Positions 24,170 through 36,572 are shown, counted from the first letter of the stretch. The stretch: DNA of 64,000 nt from Gremmenia infestans (GCA_032629725.1 JAFEVB010000036.1:558001-622000); one strand, 5' to 3'. Program-made: numbers and translations. Notes: a model not told the origin generated them from the sequence alone.

Positions 24170-25078
24170 GGCCTGCGGAATTGGCGTTGAGGCGCCAGAG
24201 AGACTGTCGTGTCGAGGAAGTTATTGCAGACTCGGAGCCCGTCAATTCGCAAGACGTGGTCGCGATGGCGAGTTTGTAGTGAGATTGGTGTCCTTTTGCA
24301 GCTGGGCTCTTGGCGCGCTCGAATAGCTAGCTACTCGTATCTATCTGTTCGCAGCTGACACGACACCGGGCTACGGCACATGCAGTTAGGTAGTCTTGAC
24401 AGCTGGGTGGGTAAATAATCGAAGGCCTGCGACACTGTCCTGGCAGAGGAGGAATATAATAATTAATTGAATGTCGGCGGCGGTGGGCGAGATTTAATGT
24501 TCGAGGTCCCACAAACACGATCACCATTGCACGGGGGGAAATTATACTGTAGAAGAAATATCGAAAGCGCGAGCCTCTTCCTGGCTGACTACTACTGTAC
24601 GGCCTTATTACTACTAGGTAGGGTCCCTGATGGTGCATGCTCGTGCCTAGGGACCAATCAGGAGCCGATTAATGTTCAAGGAAAGTGATAAGGAGAGCAT
24701 ACGGTGGTAATTTACGAGCATAATCTCGTTACAATAAGCCGCAAGCAGATAGAACAATTACAATTATAATTACCTGTCTCCTGTGGCTTGAAGCTGAATT
24801 TTAACTAGATATTTCATTTTCATATTAACCATAGGCTCCTTTTTATTGGCTTTTTATCAAACAGTGGCATTGTGCCCCTTTCTTCCCTGACAAGGCTAGA
24901 CCCGCTCCATTATTTCGTATGATGTAAGTAACGCAAGGCCCTCAAAACAATATGCATGACGTGAGATCTTCAATAGGAAAGCGAGTTGCTGGCAATATAT
25001 ATATATGTATTTCATGTACATTAGATAAACTGTCAACAATATTACAGATTATTACACAAAGAATACAAGCAATTCATC
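24170..25078. other. Divergent promoter region
   Basis: About 0.9 kb between the MNN10-like and mannose-6-phosphate isomerase starts. A CCAAT box (GACCAATCAG) lies at about 24651. A TATATATATATG run lies near 24997, about 80 bp upstream of the isomerase ATG. No gene was recognised. Confidence 0.55.
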
Positions 25079-26831
25079 ATGTCTTCATCTGTCATTCAAC
25101 TAGAGTGTCAATGCAACAACTACCCGTGGGGAAAGAAGGGCAAACAATCACTAGCTGCTCAGTTTGCAGCTTCAACTCCAGGGGGTCACTTCAAGCTCGA
25201 TGAATCTAAAGAGTATGCTGAGGTAAGTCACTCAGATTCCATGAAGCCTTTTCGTTGAGAACTATACTGTTTTATATTTTTAATGAGGAAATGCAATTGA
25301 CTCGATCCAACCCCCTTTCATTCTGCCTTTGCCCAGCTCTCTAAATACATCTGATACCTCTGATACCTCTCAATATCCAATGTCATTTCTGACCTTAACA
25401 GATGTGGTGTGGAACCTATCCCACAACCCCCTCTCTTATCCTTTCTAGCGGCGAAGACCTCCAAAAACACCTCAACGCCAACAAAGAGAAACTCATAGGA
25501 AAGCCAATCCTCGAAAAGTTCGGAACAGATCTTCCCTTTCTCCCCAAGGTACATCCGTTCCCGCTCCTCCTACATACCCGGTACTGAATCCCTACTTCTC
25601 CCTCCCCCCAGATCCTCTCAATCGCCAAAGCCCTCCCCCTTCAAATCCACCCCGACAAAGACCTCGCAGCGCGTCTCCACAAGAAAGAACCCTCCAAATT
25701 TAGCGACGAGAACCACAAACCCGAAATCGCCGTCGCGCTCTCCAAATTCGAAGTCTTCGTCGGCTTCAAACCGCTCCTCGAGATCCAAGGCCTCTTCACC
25801 TCGATCCCGATCCTGAAATCCCGCTTCACAAATGAATCTCAGTCGCATTTCAATGCGGAGACGTTGAAGGGGATCGTTGGCAAGATACTTTCTGCTAGCG
25901 ATGATGAGATTGTAGAGGTTTATGAGACATTGAGAAACACTGATAAGAAAGCTTTTGGGAAGCACACTTATATCCCTGAATTGCTGCCGCGACTGGCGGA
26001 GCAATATGATAAAAGCGATCCCGGAAATTTGGTGGCGCTACTTACGATGAACTTTTTAGTGTTGAAGAAAGGAGATGCGATTTACGTTCCGGCAGAGTAA
26101 GTTTCCCTATGAGAATGCAGTTCGCAAGGGCCTCTCACTCGCGGTCGACTCTTGGTGGACGCGGCACCATTTTATAATGTTCCAGGTGGAGTGGGACACT
26201 AAAAGTCGATGATAATAAGTGCCGCTTCTGTGTTTAGCATGAGGCCGAGTCTGGGCGAGGTTTCCGAAAATCGAGAAACTGCAGTTTTCCAAGCCCTCGC
26301 TTTCCATATGCCCCGAGATGGAAATAGTCACGTCCATTTCCATTTGGAGTAACAAGCTAACAAACCTTTCACAGTGGTATTCATGCCTATCTCTCAGGAG
26401 ACATTGTAGAGTGCATGGCTCGCTCCGACAACGTCCTGAACACAGGCTTCTGCCCGCGCGCCGACCGCGACAGCGTCGCGACCTTCACATCCGCCCTAAC
26501 CTTCTCCCCTGCCTCACCAAACGAAGCTCTGCTTTCACCCAAACCCTCGCCCAAGGGAAAGCATGGACATACTCAAGTGCTAGCGCCGCCATTGAGCGAG
26601 TTCAACATGCTGGTGACGAACTTGGGTGCTGGCGAAAGAGAGGTGCTGGAACCGCTTGGTGGACCGGGTGTGATGCTCGTTACGGCAGGGAAGGGGAAGA
26701 TGATTGCGGAGGGGAAGGAGAGGGATATGAAAGAGGGATGGGTTTTTTTTGTTGGTGTAGGGACTGAGTTGGAATTTGTGGGGGATGATGATGGGGTTTT
26801 GGAGTTTCATTTGGCATTTTGTGAACCATGA
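25079..26831 (+). CDS. Mannose-6-phosphate isomerase (type I phosphomannose isomerase)
   Basis: This cytosolic zinc enzyme interconverts fructose-6-phosphate and mannose-6-phosphate, feeding GDP-mannose synthesis for glycosylation and cell-wall mannan. Four exons (about 25079-25222, 25402-25548, 25612-26096, 26375-26831) encode 410 residues. Diagnostic segments are YPWGKKG near the N-terminus, EMWCGTYPTTPS at the first junction, and the zinc site in LPLQIHPDK (Gln and His). Also present are NHKPEIAVALSKFEVFVGF (zinc Glu) and, across the last junction, PADGIHAYLSGDIVECMARSDN. That last string holds the fourth zinc ligand His and the conserved Arg. VLNTGFCPR follows. The third intron is long for this window (278 nt). 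Length and domain order are normal, so the gene looks intact. Confidence 0.95.
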
Positions 26832-27330
26832 GTTGCTCCCTCACATCTAAAAAGAAACAAAAGCAACTATGCAATTGTAATGAGAAAGAAGATATGTATC
26901 AACTTTCCTGCCTTAGGTTCCCTTGAAAGTATCACGCCAGAAAGGCAGGAGAACCAACACCGGCAATCCCAAAATGAGAAAGTGGTATACGGCAGAATGG
27001 TGATTGGACAAGCGGCCACCCATAGTGAAAACAGAACAAGACGCTCTGATTTCGGGGCTCCAGCGAGTGGTTGATATTTGCACACAGACTAGTTGACACG
27101 CCATGGAGGAGAGAGAGCGTGGTAACTTAAGAGTGTGCAACGAGGGGAAAGGGGTGAATTGCTGTTTCAGGATATGTCAAGAAGGGGCAACGTGGAGAGT
27201 CGTCTTCGCTTGATGAAATTCGCTGTAAGCTTCAATGTTCTGTTATACAAAATGCTTGCAAATCGCTAGAACGCCTCAATGCCCAAGCTTGTGTAAAATG
27301 CGATGCAACCCCTGAACTCCTTAATCGCAA
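26832..27330. other. Convergent intergenic region
   Basis: 3' flanks of the mannose-6-phosphate isomerase and RING-CH genes. No gene was recognised. Confidence 0.6.
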
Positions 27331-28613
27331 TCATTGTGTCTTTCGACTCTCAGCATCTTGGTCGCTCGATGAGGCACCCTCAGTTTGGGTATTGGTATCT
27401 GGCTGTGGACGAGGCGCTTCTTCTTCTTTCTCTTCATCATCGTCGTCGTCGGGATCATCACCGTGGACATCCACTACACGTTCACTAGCTTTCTCGAGAG
27501 TTCTTCGAGACCATCTTCGGACCCAAGTCCATATAGTCTGAAGAGAGTCAGTGTTTGAAGTAAGCTTGCCAAAGCATTTCCACTTACATATAAAAACGTC
27601 ACGACTCCAACAATTACAAGCAGCCAGAAAGTGCTATCAGTTCGGTCTCTCCCTGTCACGCCAGCCCTCACTCGTCCACTCCGTCCGCTGCTACCAAATA
27701 GCCCTCCACGGAAGTTCCAGATCGTGACGGGACTCGTCGCCCATATCACCTTGACGAACCCAAGCACTCCTATAGACGTCAAACCTTTCATAAAGTGCAT
27801 TACCCAACCATCATATTCCGCCAAATCCTCTTCGAGATCAAGTGGGCCCCCAATACCACCACCAGTCGCTACGCTGGCTATAGTTGCACCCGGTTCAAAG
27901 TATAGATTTATAATCGGGTCCGCAACGAAGCCAAGCAGAAACACAGTTGCGAACATGATGAATATCGTGAGGACAATCTGAGTGAGAGTGCTTGAAATCA
28001 TGCGCGACCATTTCATTCTCTCGAGTCGGTACCGGAACTTGCAGGTAGGACAATCCCAGAAATTCCTATCTCCATACCGGGGATCTGCGTGTCGCCACGC
28101 TTGTAAACAGCCTTCGTGAACATAGGCTTGCGATCCTGTACATTTGCATGGTCGTATCAGGCGGCCTGACTCGGGATCTTCGGAGATGTAGGAAACCTTT
28201 GGAGATGGATTGAGAAAAGAAGCGATTCCCTCGCTGGGCGTTTCGAAGGATGGTAGGACTTCTTCTAAGCATATTCTGCATTGCCTTGGCTTGTAGTGCC
28301 TTCGCTTTGGTGGGGGTGCTGTATTGCCCTGTCCCTCCACATGCTCGTCTTGAACAGGCCCTATCGGGATTTCCGGTTCTTCATCTCTGAATGACCCAGG
28401 TAGGGGTATTTCCTCTTCATGTGATGGCTCTGTTGTCATGTCTTTTGGCCATTCCCAGCCGGCACGCTCTGCCTGATGTACTGCGGTTGCGGCGGCCCCC
28501 TGGTCTGGTTTATGATAGTTTTGGTTGTAGGTTTCAAAAGGTCCGGCCTCATCTTTCAGGTCGAAAGTTTCAGTCCGTCCAGAGTCTTCTCCTGCAGCTC
28601 CTGGTGTGGTCAT
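27331..28613 (-). CDS. RING-CH (MARCH-type) membrane E3 ubiquitin ligase
   Basis: Two exons (about 28613-27588 and 27537-27331) encode 410 residues. GTAAGT and CTTCAG splice sites join VTFLY to TIWTWVRR. The N-terminal 110 residues are acidic and disordered. The RINGv zinc finger (C4HC3) spans about residues 112-195. It is visible as CRICLEE, a 30-residue insert, RPCKCTGS, YVHEGCLQAW and FWDCPTCKFRYR. Three hydrophobic segments follow: about LTQIVLTIFIMFATVFLLGF, GLTSIGVLGFVKVIW and FWLLVIVGVVTFLY. The tail is acidic (DDPDDDDDEEKEEE). By family, such proteins ubiquitinate membrane substrates in the ER, Golgi or endosomes. The substrate is unknown. It is shorter and has fewer spans than Doa10/Ssm4, so I would not call it that. 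Confidence 0.85.
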
Positions 28614-29078
28614 TGTGGTAAGCTCGCAGTTAATATCGCGTGGGAACTTTTGTTGTCATTGAAGCAGCGGCAAGACAGCTTAGCTGCTTCCTGGGAACAA
28701 TTAGCGTTAAATCATTACCCTGATAGGAAGAGAACTTTTCAAAGAAAGTGGGATGTTGAAAGAATAATTCAACATCTGCAATGTGGCTTTAATTATTGTC
28801 TGATCCAAAGGTCGTGGATGACAAAAGAGCTTTAATCGGTCGCGGCGGTCCAAATTTGGAGCTAAAGTTTATTGCAGCCTTGAAAACGAGGAAGGCATTT
28901 CGCGTCGTCGAGCTGCGTAAACGTGAGCTGCCTGTAGCTTCCATTTACAGCTTCACCTTCGACCACACCAAGCAACTCGAGCCTCCATCTTCTTTAAATT
29001 ACCAACTCCGATCACCTCCCTCCACATCCTGCTTCCTTCGATATCTCTCGCAAGCAAATTACGAGGTAGATAGGCAAT
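28614..29078. other. Divergent promoter region
   Basis: A spacer of about 470 bp between the RING-CH and proteasome alpha-2 genes. No gene was recognised. Confidence 0.6.
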
Positions 29079-30195
29079 ATGGCAGATAGATACTCCTTCT
29101 CGTTGACTACGTTCTCCCCCAGGTCTGTCCTCCTACAGCTTTACGCGCATATTGGAAAATAGATAGGCGTTGTGGTAATTCATACTGACTATCAATAGTG
29201 GGAAGCTGGTCCAAATAGGTTCGTACAGCTTCATTACTCTACCGATGCCAGAGTGCTTTTGCCTCGCCGGCTGGAAGTAAATAAACCCCGAGCTAACCAA
29301 CGGTATATAGAATACGCATTAAATGCAGTCAATCAAGGTGTCACGGCGCTGGGAATCAAAGGTAGGCTCGATCTAGGCTTAAATATATACTCAAAGGCGA
29401 ATATCTGACCACATTGGTAGCTACAAACGGCATTGTCCTCGCCACAGAAAAGAAGTCCTCATCACCCTTAATCGACCCTCCCTCGCTCTCGAAAGTCAGC
29501 CTCATCACCCCCGACATCGGTATGGTCTACTCAGGCATGGGACCCGACTACCGAGTGCTGGTCGACAAAGCACGCAAAGTCTCCCACACCGGCTACAAGC
29601 GCATCTACAACGAGTATCCACCAACGAGAATATTAGTGCAGGATGTTGCAAGAGTCATGCAAGAAGCTACGCAGTCGGGTGGTGTACGACCGTACGGTGT
29701 CAGCTTGTTGATTGCAGGGTGGGATGAGGGTGTTGAGCCGGATTCCGAGGAGGCTGCCACGGCCGATGCGCATCCGGATGAGAAGAAGGCTTCTGGCAAG
29801 ACGGGTGGGGTCATGAAGGGTGGACCTATGCTGTATCAGGTTGATCCCAGTGGAAGTTATTTCCCATGGAAGGCTACTGCTATTGGCAAGAGTGCTACAT
29901 CTGCAAAAACTTTCTTGGAGAAGAGATACACGGAGGGTTTGGAGCTAGAAGATGCAGTCCACATTGCCCTGTTGACCTTGAAGGAAACGATCGAGGGTGA
30001 GATGAATGGAGAGACTGTAGAGATTGGTAAGTGGATGTCAGGAAGCTTTTGGAAACCAAAGCTAACCAATTTCTAGGCATCATTGGGCCACCAGCTGATC
30101 ATTTACTTGGCGTTGACGGAGTTGAGGGAGCGCAAGGACCAAGATTCAGGAAGTTGAGTCCCCAAGAGATTGAGGATTATCTTACGAATCTATGA
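29079..30195 (+). CDS. pre8: 20S proteasome subunit alpha-2 (Pre8)
   Basis: A structural subunit of the alpha ring of the 20S proteasome, which gates substrate entry. Five exons (29079-29122, 29199-29218, 29311-29361, 29421-30026, 30077-30195) give 279 residues. The N-terminal alpha-subunit signature is spread over three exons: [22 protein letters not shown], whose middle is a 20-nt micro-exon. Next come AVNQGVTALGIKATNGIVLA, the core GMVYSGMGPDYRVLVDKAR and RPYGVSLLIAGWDEG. The subunit carries an extra acidic, Ala/Lys-rich insert of about 35 residues between GWDEG and GGPMLYQVDPSG. I remember this insert as usual in filamentous fungi. The C-terminus ends RKLSPQEIEDYLTNL. All splice phases agree and the gene looks intact. 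Confidence 0.95.
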
Positions 30196-30300
30196 GTTCT
30201 TCTGCTATGCATTGGTAAATCTGGAGCACTCACGGACTATGTATTATAAAATGGCATCAGAGGCAAAATGAATAAGATGAGATACCAAATTGGATTTTGC

Positions 30301-31552
30301 CTATTCTTCTTCTCCATCGACTATTGCGAATGAAGTCTTATATCCCCCATACACTTTCACAATCTTCCGACCTTTATGCAGAGGCAGGATGACTTCTTTC
30401 CAAGCCCCGATCTCATTTTTACTACCGTCACCACATTGCCCGTTGGAATTGTTACCAATTACCCATAACCGATGAGACATCGTCAGCACAACGATATGTC
30501 TATCACCGACCCCGAAATCCAAGATATCCTCGCCCTCTATATCCACCGACTCCGGTATCCCACTCATACCAGGAAGCGGCGTCTCCTGACCTTGTCGTCC
30601 TCCCCATACATAAAGGTCATTCTCATTCGTCAAAGCCCCCGCAATATACCCACCAGCAGCTATCTTCTTGATGCCGGTAATAGGATCTGAGGTCAGGTCT
30701 TCAAGCACACAAGGCACATTTGCTGGGCTGGAGGAATATTCAGCTCGGACAGGACAGGTTACTTGTTTAGTTGACGGATCGACTTACTAGTCCTCGTTTA
30801 CCTCGCGCCCAAGACTATTCTGATGCCGTACGTCGCCCCAGCTTAGCACCTTGCCACTTTTTGTGAGCGCGTAGAAAGAGGTATCGTTTGCAATGACGTT
30901 TGTTACATCTTCCACTGCCATTGGATTCGTGATCATAGGTGTGTCTGACTTGTATTTGTCTAGGCTTTCGTATGTATTGAGAGTACCTGTCTTGAAAGCT
31001 GCGGCTTTCTCGCCGATGGTTTGGGCTATGTGCTCATGGGGAACTTGGCAGTCTTTTGACAAGAGGTATTGGAAGAAACGATCAGGGGAACCGGTCTGGA
31101 CCAGTTGGGAAGACTTTCGGACTGTGTTACGTTAGTTTTGATTTGATGTGTTGACTTTTGCAACATTGAGGTAATAGAAAGGAGGTATTTGGAGATCTGT
31201 ATCCCAGTTCATACTAGTCTTAGAGATTTTGAGTCACCCTCGAAGCTGAGAGATATTATCAAGACTTAAGAGGAGGTCAGCAGCCTCGGCCATCAGCCTC
31301 GCCCGCCACGTGATGATTTATATACACTTTTAGAGAAAGCCTGACTTACTTACTCAAATTGGCCGAATGAGATGTTTTGGAGACTTCAATATCCGGGTCG
31401 ACGAGTACGCAATCAAACTTCTCCAGATCTTTGGGTAGGTCGTCAAAAATTGACCGTTGAGTCGTTCCATCCGAATTGAGACATTCTCTAGCCTCATCAT
31501 CGGCGAAATGCAACTGTCCCCAAGCATTGAAACCACAGGCCCAGAGCTGCAT
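30301..31552 (-). CDS. RCC1-repeat protein
   Basis: Three exons (about 31552-31354, 31121-30788, 30727-30301) encode 319 residues. The beta-propeller repeats show as LWACGFNAWGQLHF at the N-terminus, SFYALTKSGKVLSWGDVRHQ, NDLYVWGGRQG and LDFGVGDRHIVVL, with HRLWVIGNNSNGQCGDG following. The first intron is 232 nt, with GTAAGT and ACACAG ends. It joins HSANL to IRKSSQ in phase, and I see no extra exon that fits inside. The second intron joins GREVNED to YPANVP. By family these proteins are propellers used in Ran exchange or as scaffolds. At about 320 residues it is shorter than true RCC1 and more like Ats1-type fungal proteins. No specific function is assigned. Confidence 0.8.
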
Positions 31553-32345
31553 GGCTCAAGGTACTGGTGCCCCGTCGTTCGAAAGATGACGCTGCTCGTT
31601 GTGGTCGTTTTAGATTATTCTGATGCAAAGGCTCAGCCTTACATACACTGCCCCCCACTCCGAAGTTTTAGTGCGTGCGGTGAGGAGAAGGGAGCTTCTG
31701 TTTCTCTTGTCAGCAAGCTGATCCGATTTCCATACTTACTATTTCGAACTCATCCCGGCCAATCATTGAACCATACCCTCTTCAAAGGTTTGTTATTAGT
31801 GTTATCTTTGGGAATATTTCGTCAATAACGCGTAACCTGTTCCTCTACCATCTTGGCTTCTCGTCAAGACCGCGCGCCAAGCCTATCCAGATCCAACAGT
31901 GTTGCCTACGCTGCAGGCTCCAATATTTGTTCCTGCAGGGACTATACGACCGTAGACAGACAGGCCCCCAGCTTCCCCAGGAATAAAATACATGATCTTG
32001 TGTCTCATTCTCGCCACCCATCAGTTGCTGAATCGTTTGCGTTTGTGTTTGGGAAATTGGGGGAGCTTTCATCTGAGCCATCTTAGAAGCTATATACCAG
32101 CCCAGGTCACGCCATTGCTCTGCTCCAGGAAAAGCAAGTATTTGCTGCGTTGACCATCGATTCTTGGATCTTTGTGGCATTTTAAATACTCTTCAGGAAG
32201 CTTCTTTTATATATGTTACTCTCGGGGCCCTGAAGAGTGCATCGAGCACCGGCATCTCCGCGGTCCTCGCCCCCTTTTCCAAGCGCTGGAACCGAGCATT
32301 TATGGCCACGGTCTGTTTCCAATTGGGATCCCTTCAATTGCGACA
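31553..32345. other. Divergent promoter region with a heat-shock element
   Basis: About 0.8 kb between the RCC1-repeat and Hsp70-family genes. A minus-strand open frame (31845-32180, 111 codons) has no recognised family and was not called. The regulatory element is listed separately. Confidence 0.5.
32192..32215 (+). promoter_or_regulatory. Perfect three-unit heat-shock element followed by a TATA-like box
   Basis: TTCAGGAAGCTTC at 32192-32204 matches the HSF1 consensus TTCnnGAAnnTTC at every fixed base. TTTTATATATG follows directly at about 32205-32215. The ATG of the Hsp70-family gene is about 140 bp downstream, so heat-shock-factor control of that gene is a natural inference. Confidence 0.7.
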
Positions 32346-34648
32346 ATGAATCTCAGTCTCCCAATTCGGAGTGCCAGCAGGAGGAATGATGAGAGCAGGA
32401 ATCACTTTACGAACAATTACACCCCTACTTCTTCTACCGAAGCAATTGAGGGGCCTATTCGGGAACCTGCTCCTTTGAACGATCGATTGATTGTTGGGCT
32501 GGACTTTGGTACCACTTATTCAGGGTGAGTTGATGCTTCTCGTACAATTCGGGTTTTGTGGGAAGACTGCAACGCTGCAGACGAAACCAAGCGCACAGCT
32601 AGAGGAACAGGGCTTGACTTTCTCAGCGGATGTCGCTTTCAATCCCTCTTCACAAGCTACGCATGCTAGACAGCTCCAGCGAGCCTGGTTCAAAATGCAT
32701 CTTTCTCTAAAGCAGTACTTTTAGAGTCTCATAAGCACCTTGGCGTTCTCCTCCCACACCGTTCTGTTTATAGTCCGCTAACTTTCAAACAGTGTTGCCG
32801 CTGTATACACATCAACTCCAGACGATGTCGAGATCATCAAGACCTGGCCAGGAGGCAACGGCATAACATCAGACAAAGTTCCAACAGAGATAGCATATGA
32901 CTACCCCCCAGATGCGCCAGAAACAGCCGAGCCTAACATCAAATGGGGATTCCAATTTAAGCCCGAAGAATCTCGTCTTCGCTGCATCAAACTATTCCTT
33001 GACCGCTCACAAAAGCTACCCTTCTACGTCAGCCCACTGGAAACAGCCGCTCAGTTGAAGAAATTCAACAAGAATGTCGTAGACGCTGTAAGCGATTACT
33101 TAACCCAGGTATATAACCATACCATGGAGACGCTTACTCGGCGGTATGGAGAGTCGTTCATGGCGTCGACCAAAGTAGACTTCGTTCTCACTTGCCCAGC
33201 TGTCTGGTCGGACGCCGCCAAGAACACTACGTTGCAAGCTGCTGAGCGAGCGGGAATGGGCCAGAAATCGGAGATCCAGATGATCAGCGAGCCGGAAGCT
33301 GCAGCAGTCTACACACTTAAAGCCATACAACCCAACCACCTAAGCGCCGGTGATAACTTTGTTGTCTGCGATGCTGGTGGTGGCACTGTGGATTTAATCG
33401 CGTACAAGATCATCTCTTTAAAACCACTCCGGGTTGAAGAATCCGCTGTGGGAACGGGTGGGCTGTGCGGAAGTGCATTTTTGAATTATCGATTTGAGGA
33501 ACATGTTCGGGGCCGTATTGGGAAAGATAGATTCGACGAGATGAAACTCAAGAAAGGCAAGTGCTGGCAGATGGGCCTGAGATACTGGGAAGAATTCGTC
33601 AAGCGGAACTTCAACGAAGAAGAACATTCCGAAGTCAATGTCCCATTCCCTGGCTTACCTGATGACGAGGAAGCTGGGCTCGATTGCGGATTCTTGGTTA
33701 TGACAGCTGCGCAGATCAAAGAAATCTTCGAGCCTGTCGTCAAGGAAGTCTGCGATCTAGTACAGGGGCAAGTAGATGGGATCCGACGCAAAGGCGGCAT
33801 AGTATCTGGCATCGTCCTAGTCGGCGGGTTCGGACAGAGCAATTACCTCTACACGCGACTAAAAGGCCACTTCAACACCGCAGCCCCGCCTCCCTACAGC
33901 GAGCGGCCTACACACGCGCAAGCAACAGCTCTGATCGAAAACGGCTCCGTGGAAGTCATGCAGCCCGTCAATGCATGGACGGCTGTTGTGCGAGGAGCCG
34001 TCCTGCGTGGTCTCGAGGGTAGTATGGTTATTTCGCGGAAAGCGAGAATGCATTACGGGACTTCGTACGCTACTGTTTATGACGAGGATAAGCATCAGGT
34101 TAGTGAGCGGTATTGGAGTCCGCTGTGGGAGCGCTGGATGGTCAGTGATAGGATGCAATGGCATATAGCCAGTAAGTGTTACACCCACCTACAATCCACA
34201 TCCACACTTCTCTTCCCTACTAACACGGTCACAGAGGGCGAAGCACTTAGTGCTGCTACTCCTATCAGCTTTCACTACACCCGAAACTTCAGGTACTCCC
34301 CCCCAAAACCCCAATCCCACATCCCTGTCAACCACCCCTTTCTCCTGCTAATAAACATGACCACCAGACCCGGACAATCCCTAATCGTATCCGACGACCT
34401 CATCGCCTCCGACGCCGACGGCGACCCCCCCCGCGTCCTACACGCGCGATCTCATCAACGTATGCACGCTGACCACCGATTTAGGCGCCGTGCCTAAGAG
34501 TCTCTTCACGCGCCTGACTACCACTCGAGGTGTGGAGTTCGATAATCTGGATTTCACGCTCGAGATGGTTGTCGAGAGCGCGGGGTTGGCGTTTGAGCTT
34601 AAGGTTGATGGGTTTCGATATGGGAGGGTGGAAGCGGAGTTTCATTGA
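32346..34648 (+). CDS. Hsp70-superfamily ATPase (HSPA12-like), with a probable 1-base frameshift near the 3' end
   Basis: Exons at about 32346-32524, 32793-34171, 34235-34292 and 34368-34648 encode an Hsp70-type actin-fold ATPase of about 631 residues. Motifs are phosphate-1 (IVGLDFGTTYSGV, built over the first junction), the connect region (VDFVLTCPAVW), phosphate-2 (VVCDAGGGTVDLIAY) and the adenosine motif (IVLVGGFGQSNYLY). No EEVD tail or canonical substrate-binding domain is visible. This resembles the divergent Hsp70/HSPA12-like proteins that are multi-copy in filamentous fungi. At about 34425-34434 a run of eight C shifts the frame. The open frame then ends at 34497, while family-like sequence (YTRDLINVCTLTTDL... 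VDGFRYGRVEAEF) continues in the next frame to TGA at 34646. Removing one C gives exactly 632 codons. It is either an assembly homopolymer error or a real truncation. Confidence 0.78.
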
Positions 34649-36572
34649 GGGGGAAGTGGGGGTGGGGCTTGCGAACAGTCTCTGCTTGCATGTTCTACTG
34701 TACGTGCAGTGTAGTGATTCTTGGGTAGAAGGCATGGGATGGGAGGGGGCGAATGTAATGAATGGATGGATGGGCGATGATTAGCATATATGGTTATTTA
34801 AATAGGAGGAGTAAACATCTAGCATAGCTGTTGAAAGACATTGAGTACTAAACAAAGAATAGTATTTCGACTTATCGTCGGGATTATATTGAAGTAAAAA
34901 TGTTTCAGCCGAAGACGTTTCTTAAAAGAGAGAGTTTGAACTCAACAAGGATATACACCCCTTTCTCCCCGACGCTCCATCCTCACCGACTAAATGATCC
35001 CCAAATACGTGCATATACTCAGGTCATCCATACCCAATCCTAGGTCATCACCATCACATACACCGATGCGTGCATATTTCTTCCCTCGGGCAACTAGGCA
35101 TGAAGATGAGGCAAACGCCCATTCTATTTCCAGCCAATAGATACCCCCTATCACAGCCTCTAACGCGAGGCGGATACAGTAGATGCGCACGGATTTTTGA
35201 ATTGAAAATAAGGCAGACAAACTTATTTTAGAACCTGAACCTGAGGAAATGGTACTGTAGGAGATATGCTTATACTTCCGGGTAAAACTGTGATATGAGG
35301 TAACTACTGTAGTGGAAATGAGGCTTTGCTGCGCTTTTTAAACGAGGCGAGACGTCAGCCTCGGAGGAACTTTCGAACATACCAGAACCAATGGTTTTTT
35401 CCTCGGGAGAATATTGGGTATAAAGGGTTCATTGCGCCCCATATCTTGTTGTATGTGTACTCTGCATTTGATTCGTAGGCGGTGAGAGGAGTGGAGTGGA
35501 TGGACGGAAATAAGTTTCTTATTGGAGGCTTGGAGCTGGAAGTAGGAGAGGTTGGGAACCGAGTTGAATCATATCGACCCAACTCGGTGTGTTGGGTATA
35601 AATACAAGTCGTTGGTTTTGGTCTTTTTAGGTTGGGATAGAAGCTGTGCTGCTGTGAGTGTTCGGGCTGGCGAGTACTAAGTCGGTTGGGGATGAGTACA
35701 GTTTCTCCCGACCAGGCCGGGCTACAAGGGTCCCCTCAACCCGGTCGAAAGGTGCCACAAGGCCAGTGCGGGCGTCAAACGTTCCTGATTTAGCCCGAAA
35801 TGGGCTAGGGTATGCAGATATCTCACCCAAGGATACTCTGTACCTGACTGACTGTTTGCTAGCACCGGACTCCATGAGGCAGACTTGCAGATGTTTGGTT
35901 AGAGATGAGAATTTCATTGCTTATGACCAACCATGAGTGACTCAGACACTAGTAACTCATTCAAGGAGTATATGACCTCAGTTTCCCCAAAACTACAACG
36001 AGAATTCAAGTCGGGTATAAAGAAAAGCAGCTTCATCCGATAAGTCAATTTGAAAGCAAAGACCAGCAAGCGTTGCAAACTCCGGCTCATCAGCTTCATC
36101 TAGAGCCTTGCAGAAGCATACCCGTAGCAGGCGACGGGTGTTACTCAAAGCAGGCACCACAAACAGCGGTCACAAGTCAGCCTCGCGTGCCGTACCATTC
36201 CATGTCGGTAATCGCATCAGTGAAATCTCTTTCAGGTACCATGATTCACTGTGCATAGAACTTTCATTGACAAGATAACTCCAAGAAGATTCAAGAGAAT
36301 AAATCAAGAATTAGATGGCACGGGCCCTCCAAAAGCTTTCGCCACCTCGGAGGCAAAAGCCCGGCCACGCGGCGTTCACATGGGAACGGAACCGGTAGAA
36401 GAATATAACATCGTATCGTCGTCACTATCGTGTTCAAATGCAAAAACTTTTAGGTGGCAGATGTCGAATTAGTTGAGGATATGTGGTGGCTCCACAAGTC
36501 GAATGCCTTCCAGACATATGAGACAGTATCTCCAAGCTTTTCAGATCGAAGATGCCTTGGTTTGCAGACATA
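34649..36572. other. Intergenic, nothing recognised
   Basis: About 1.9 kb between convergent genes. Open frames are short and family-less, and nothing structured was noticed. Confidence 0.55.
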
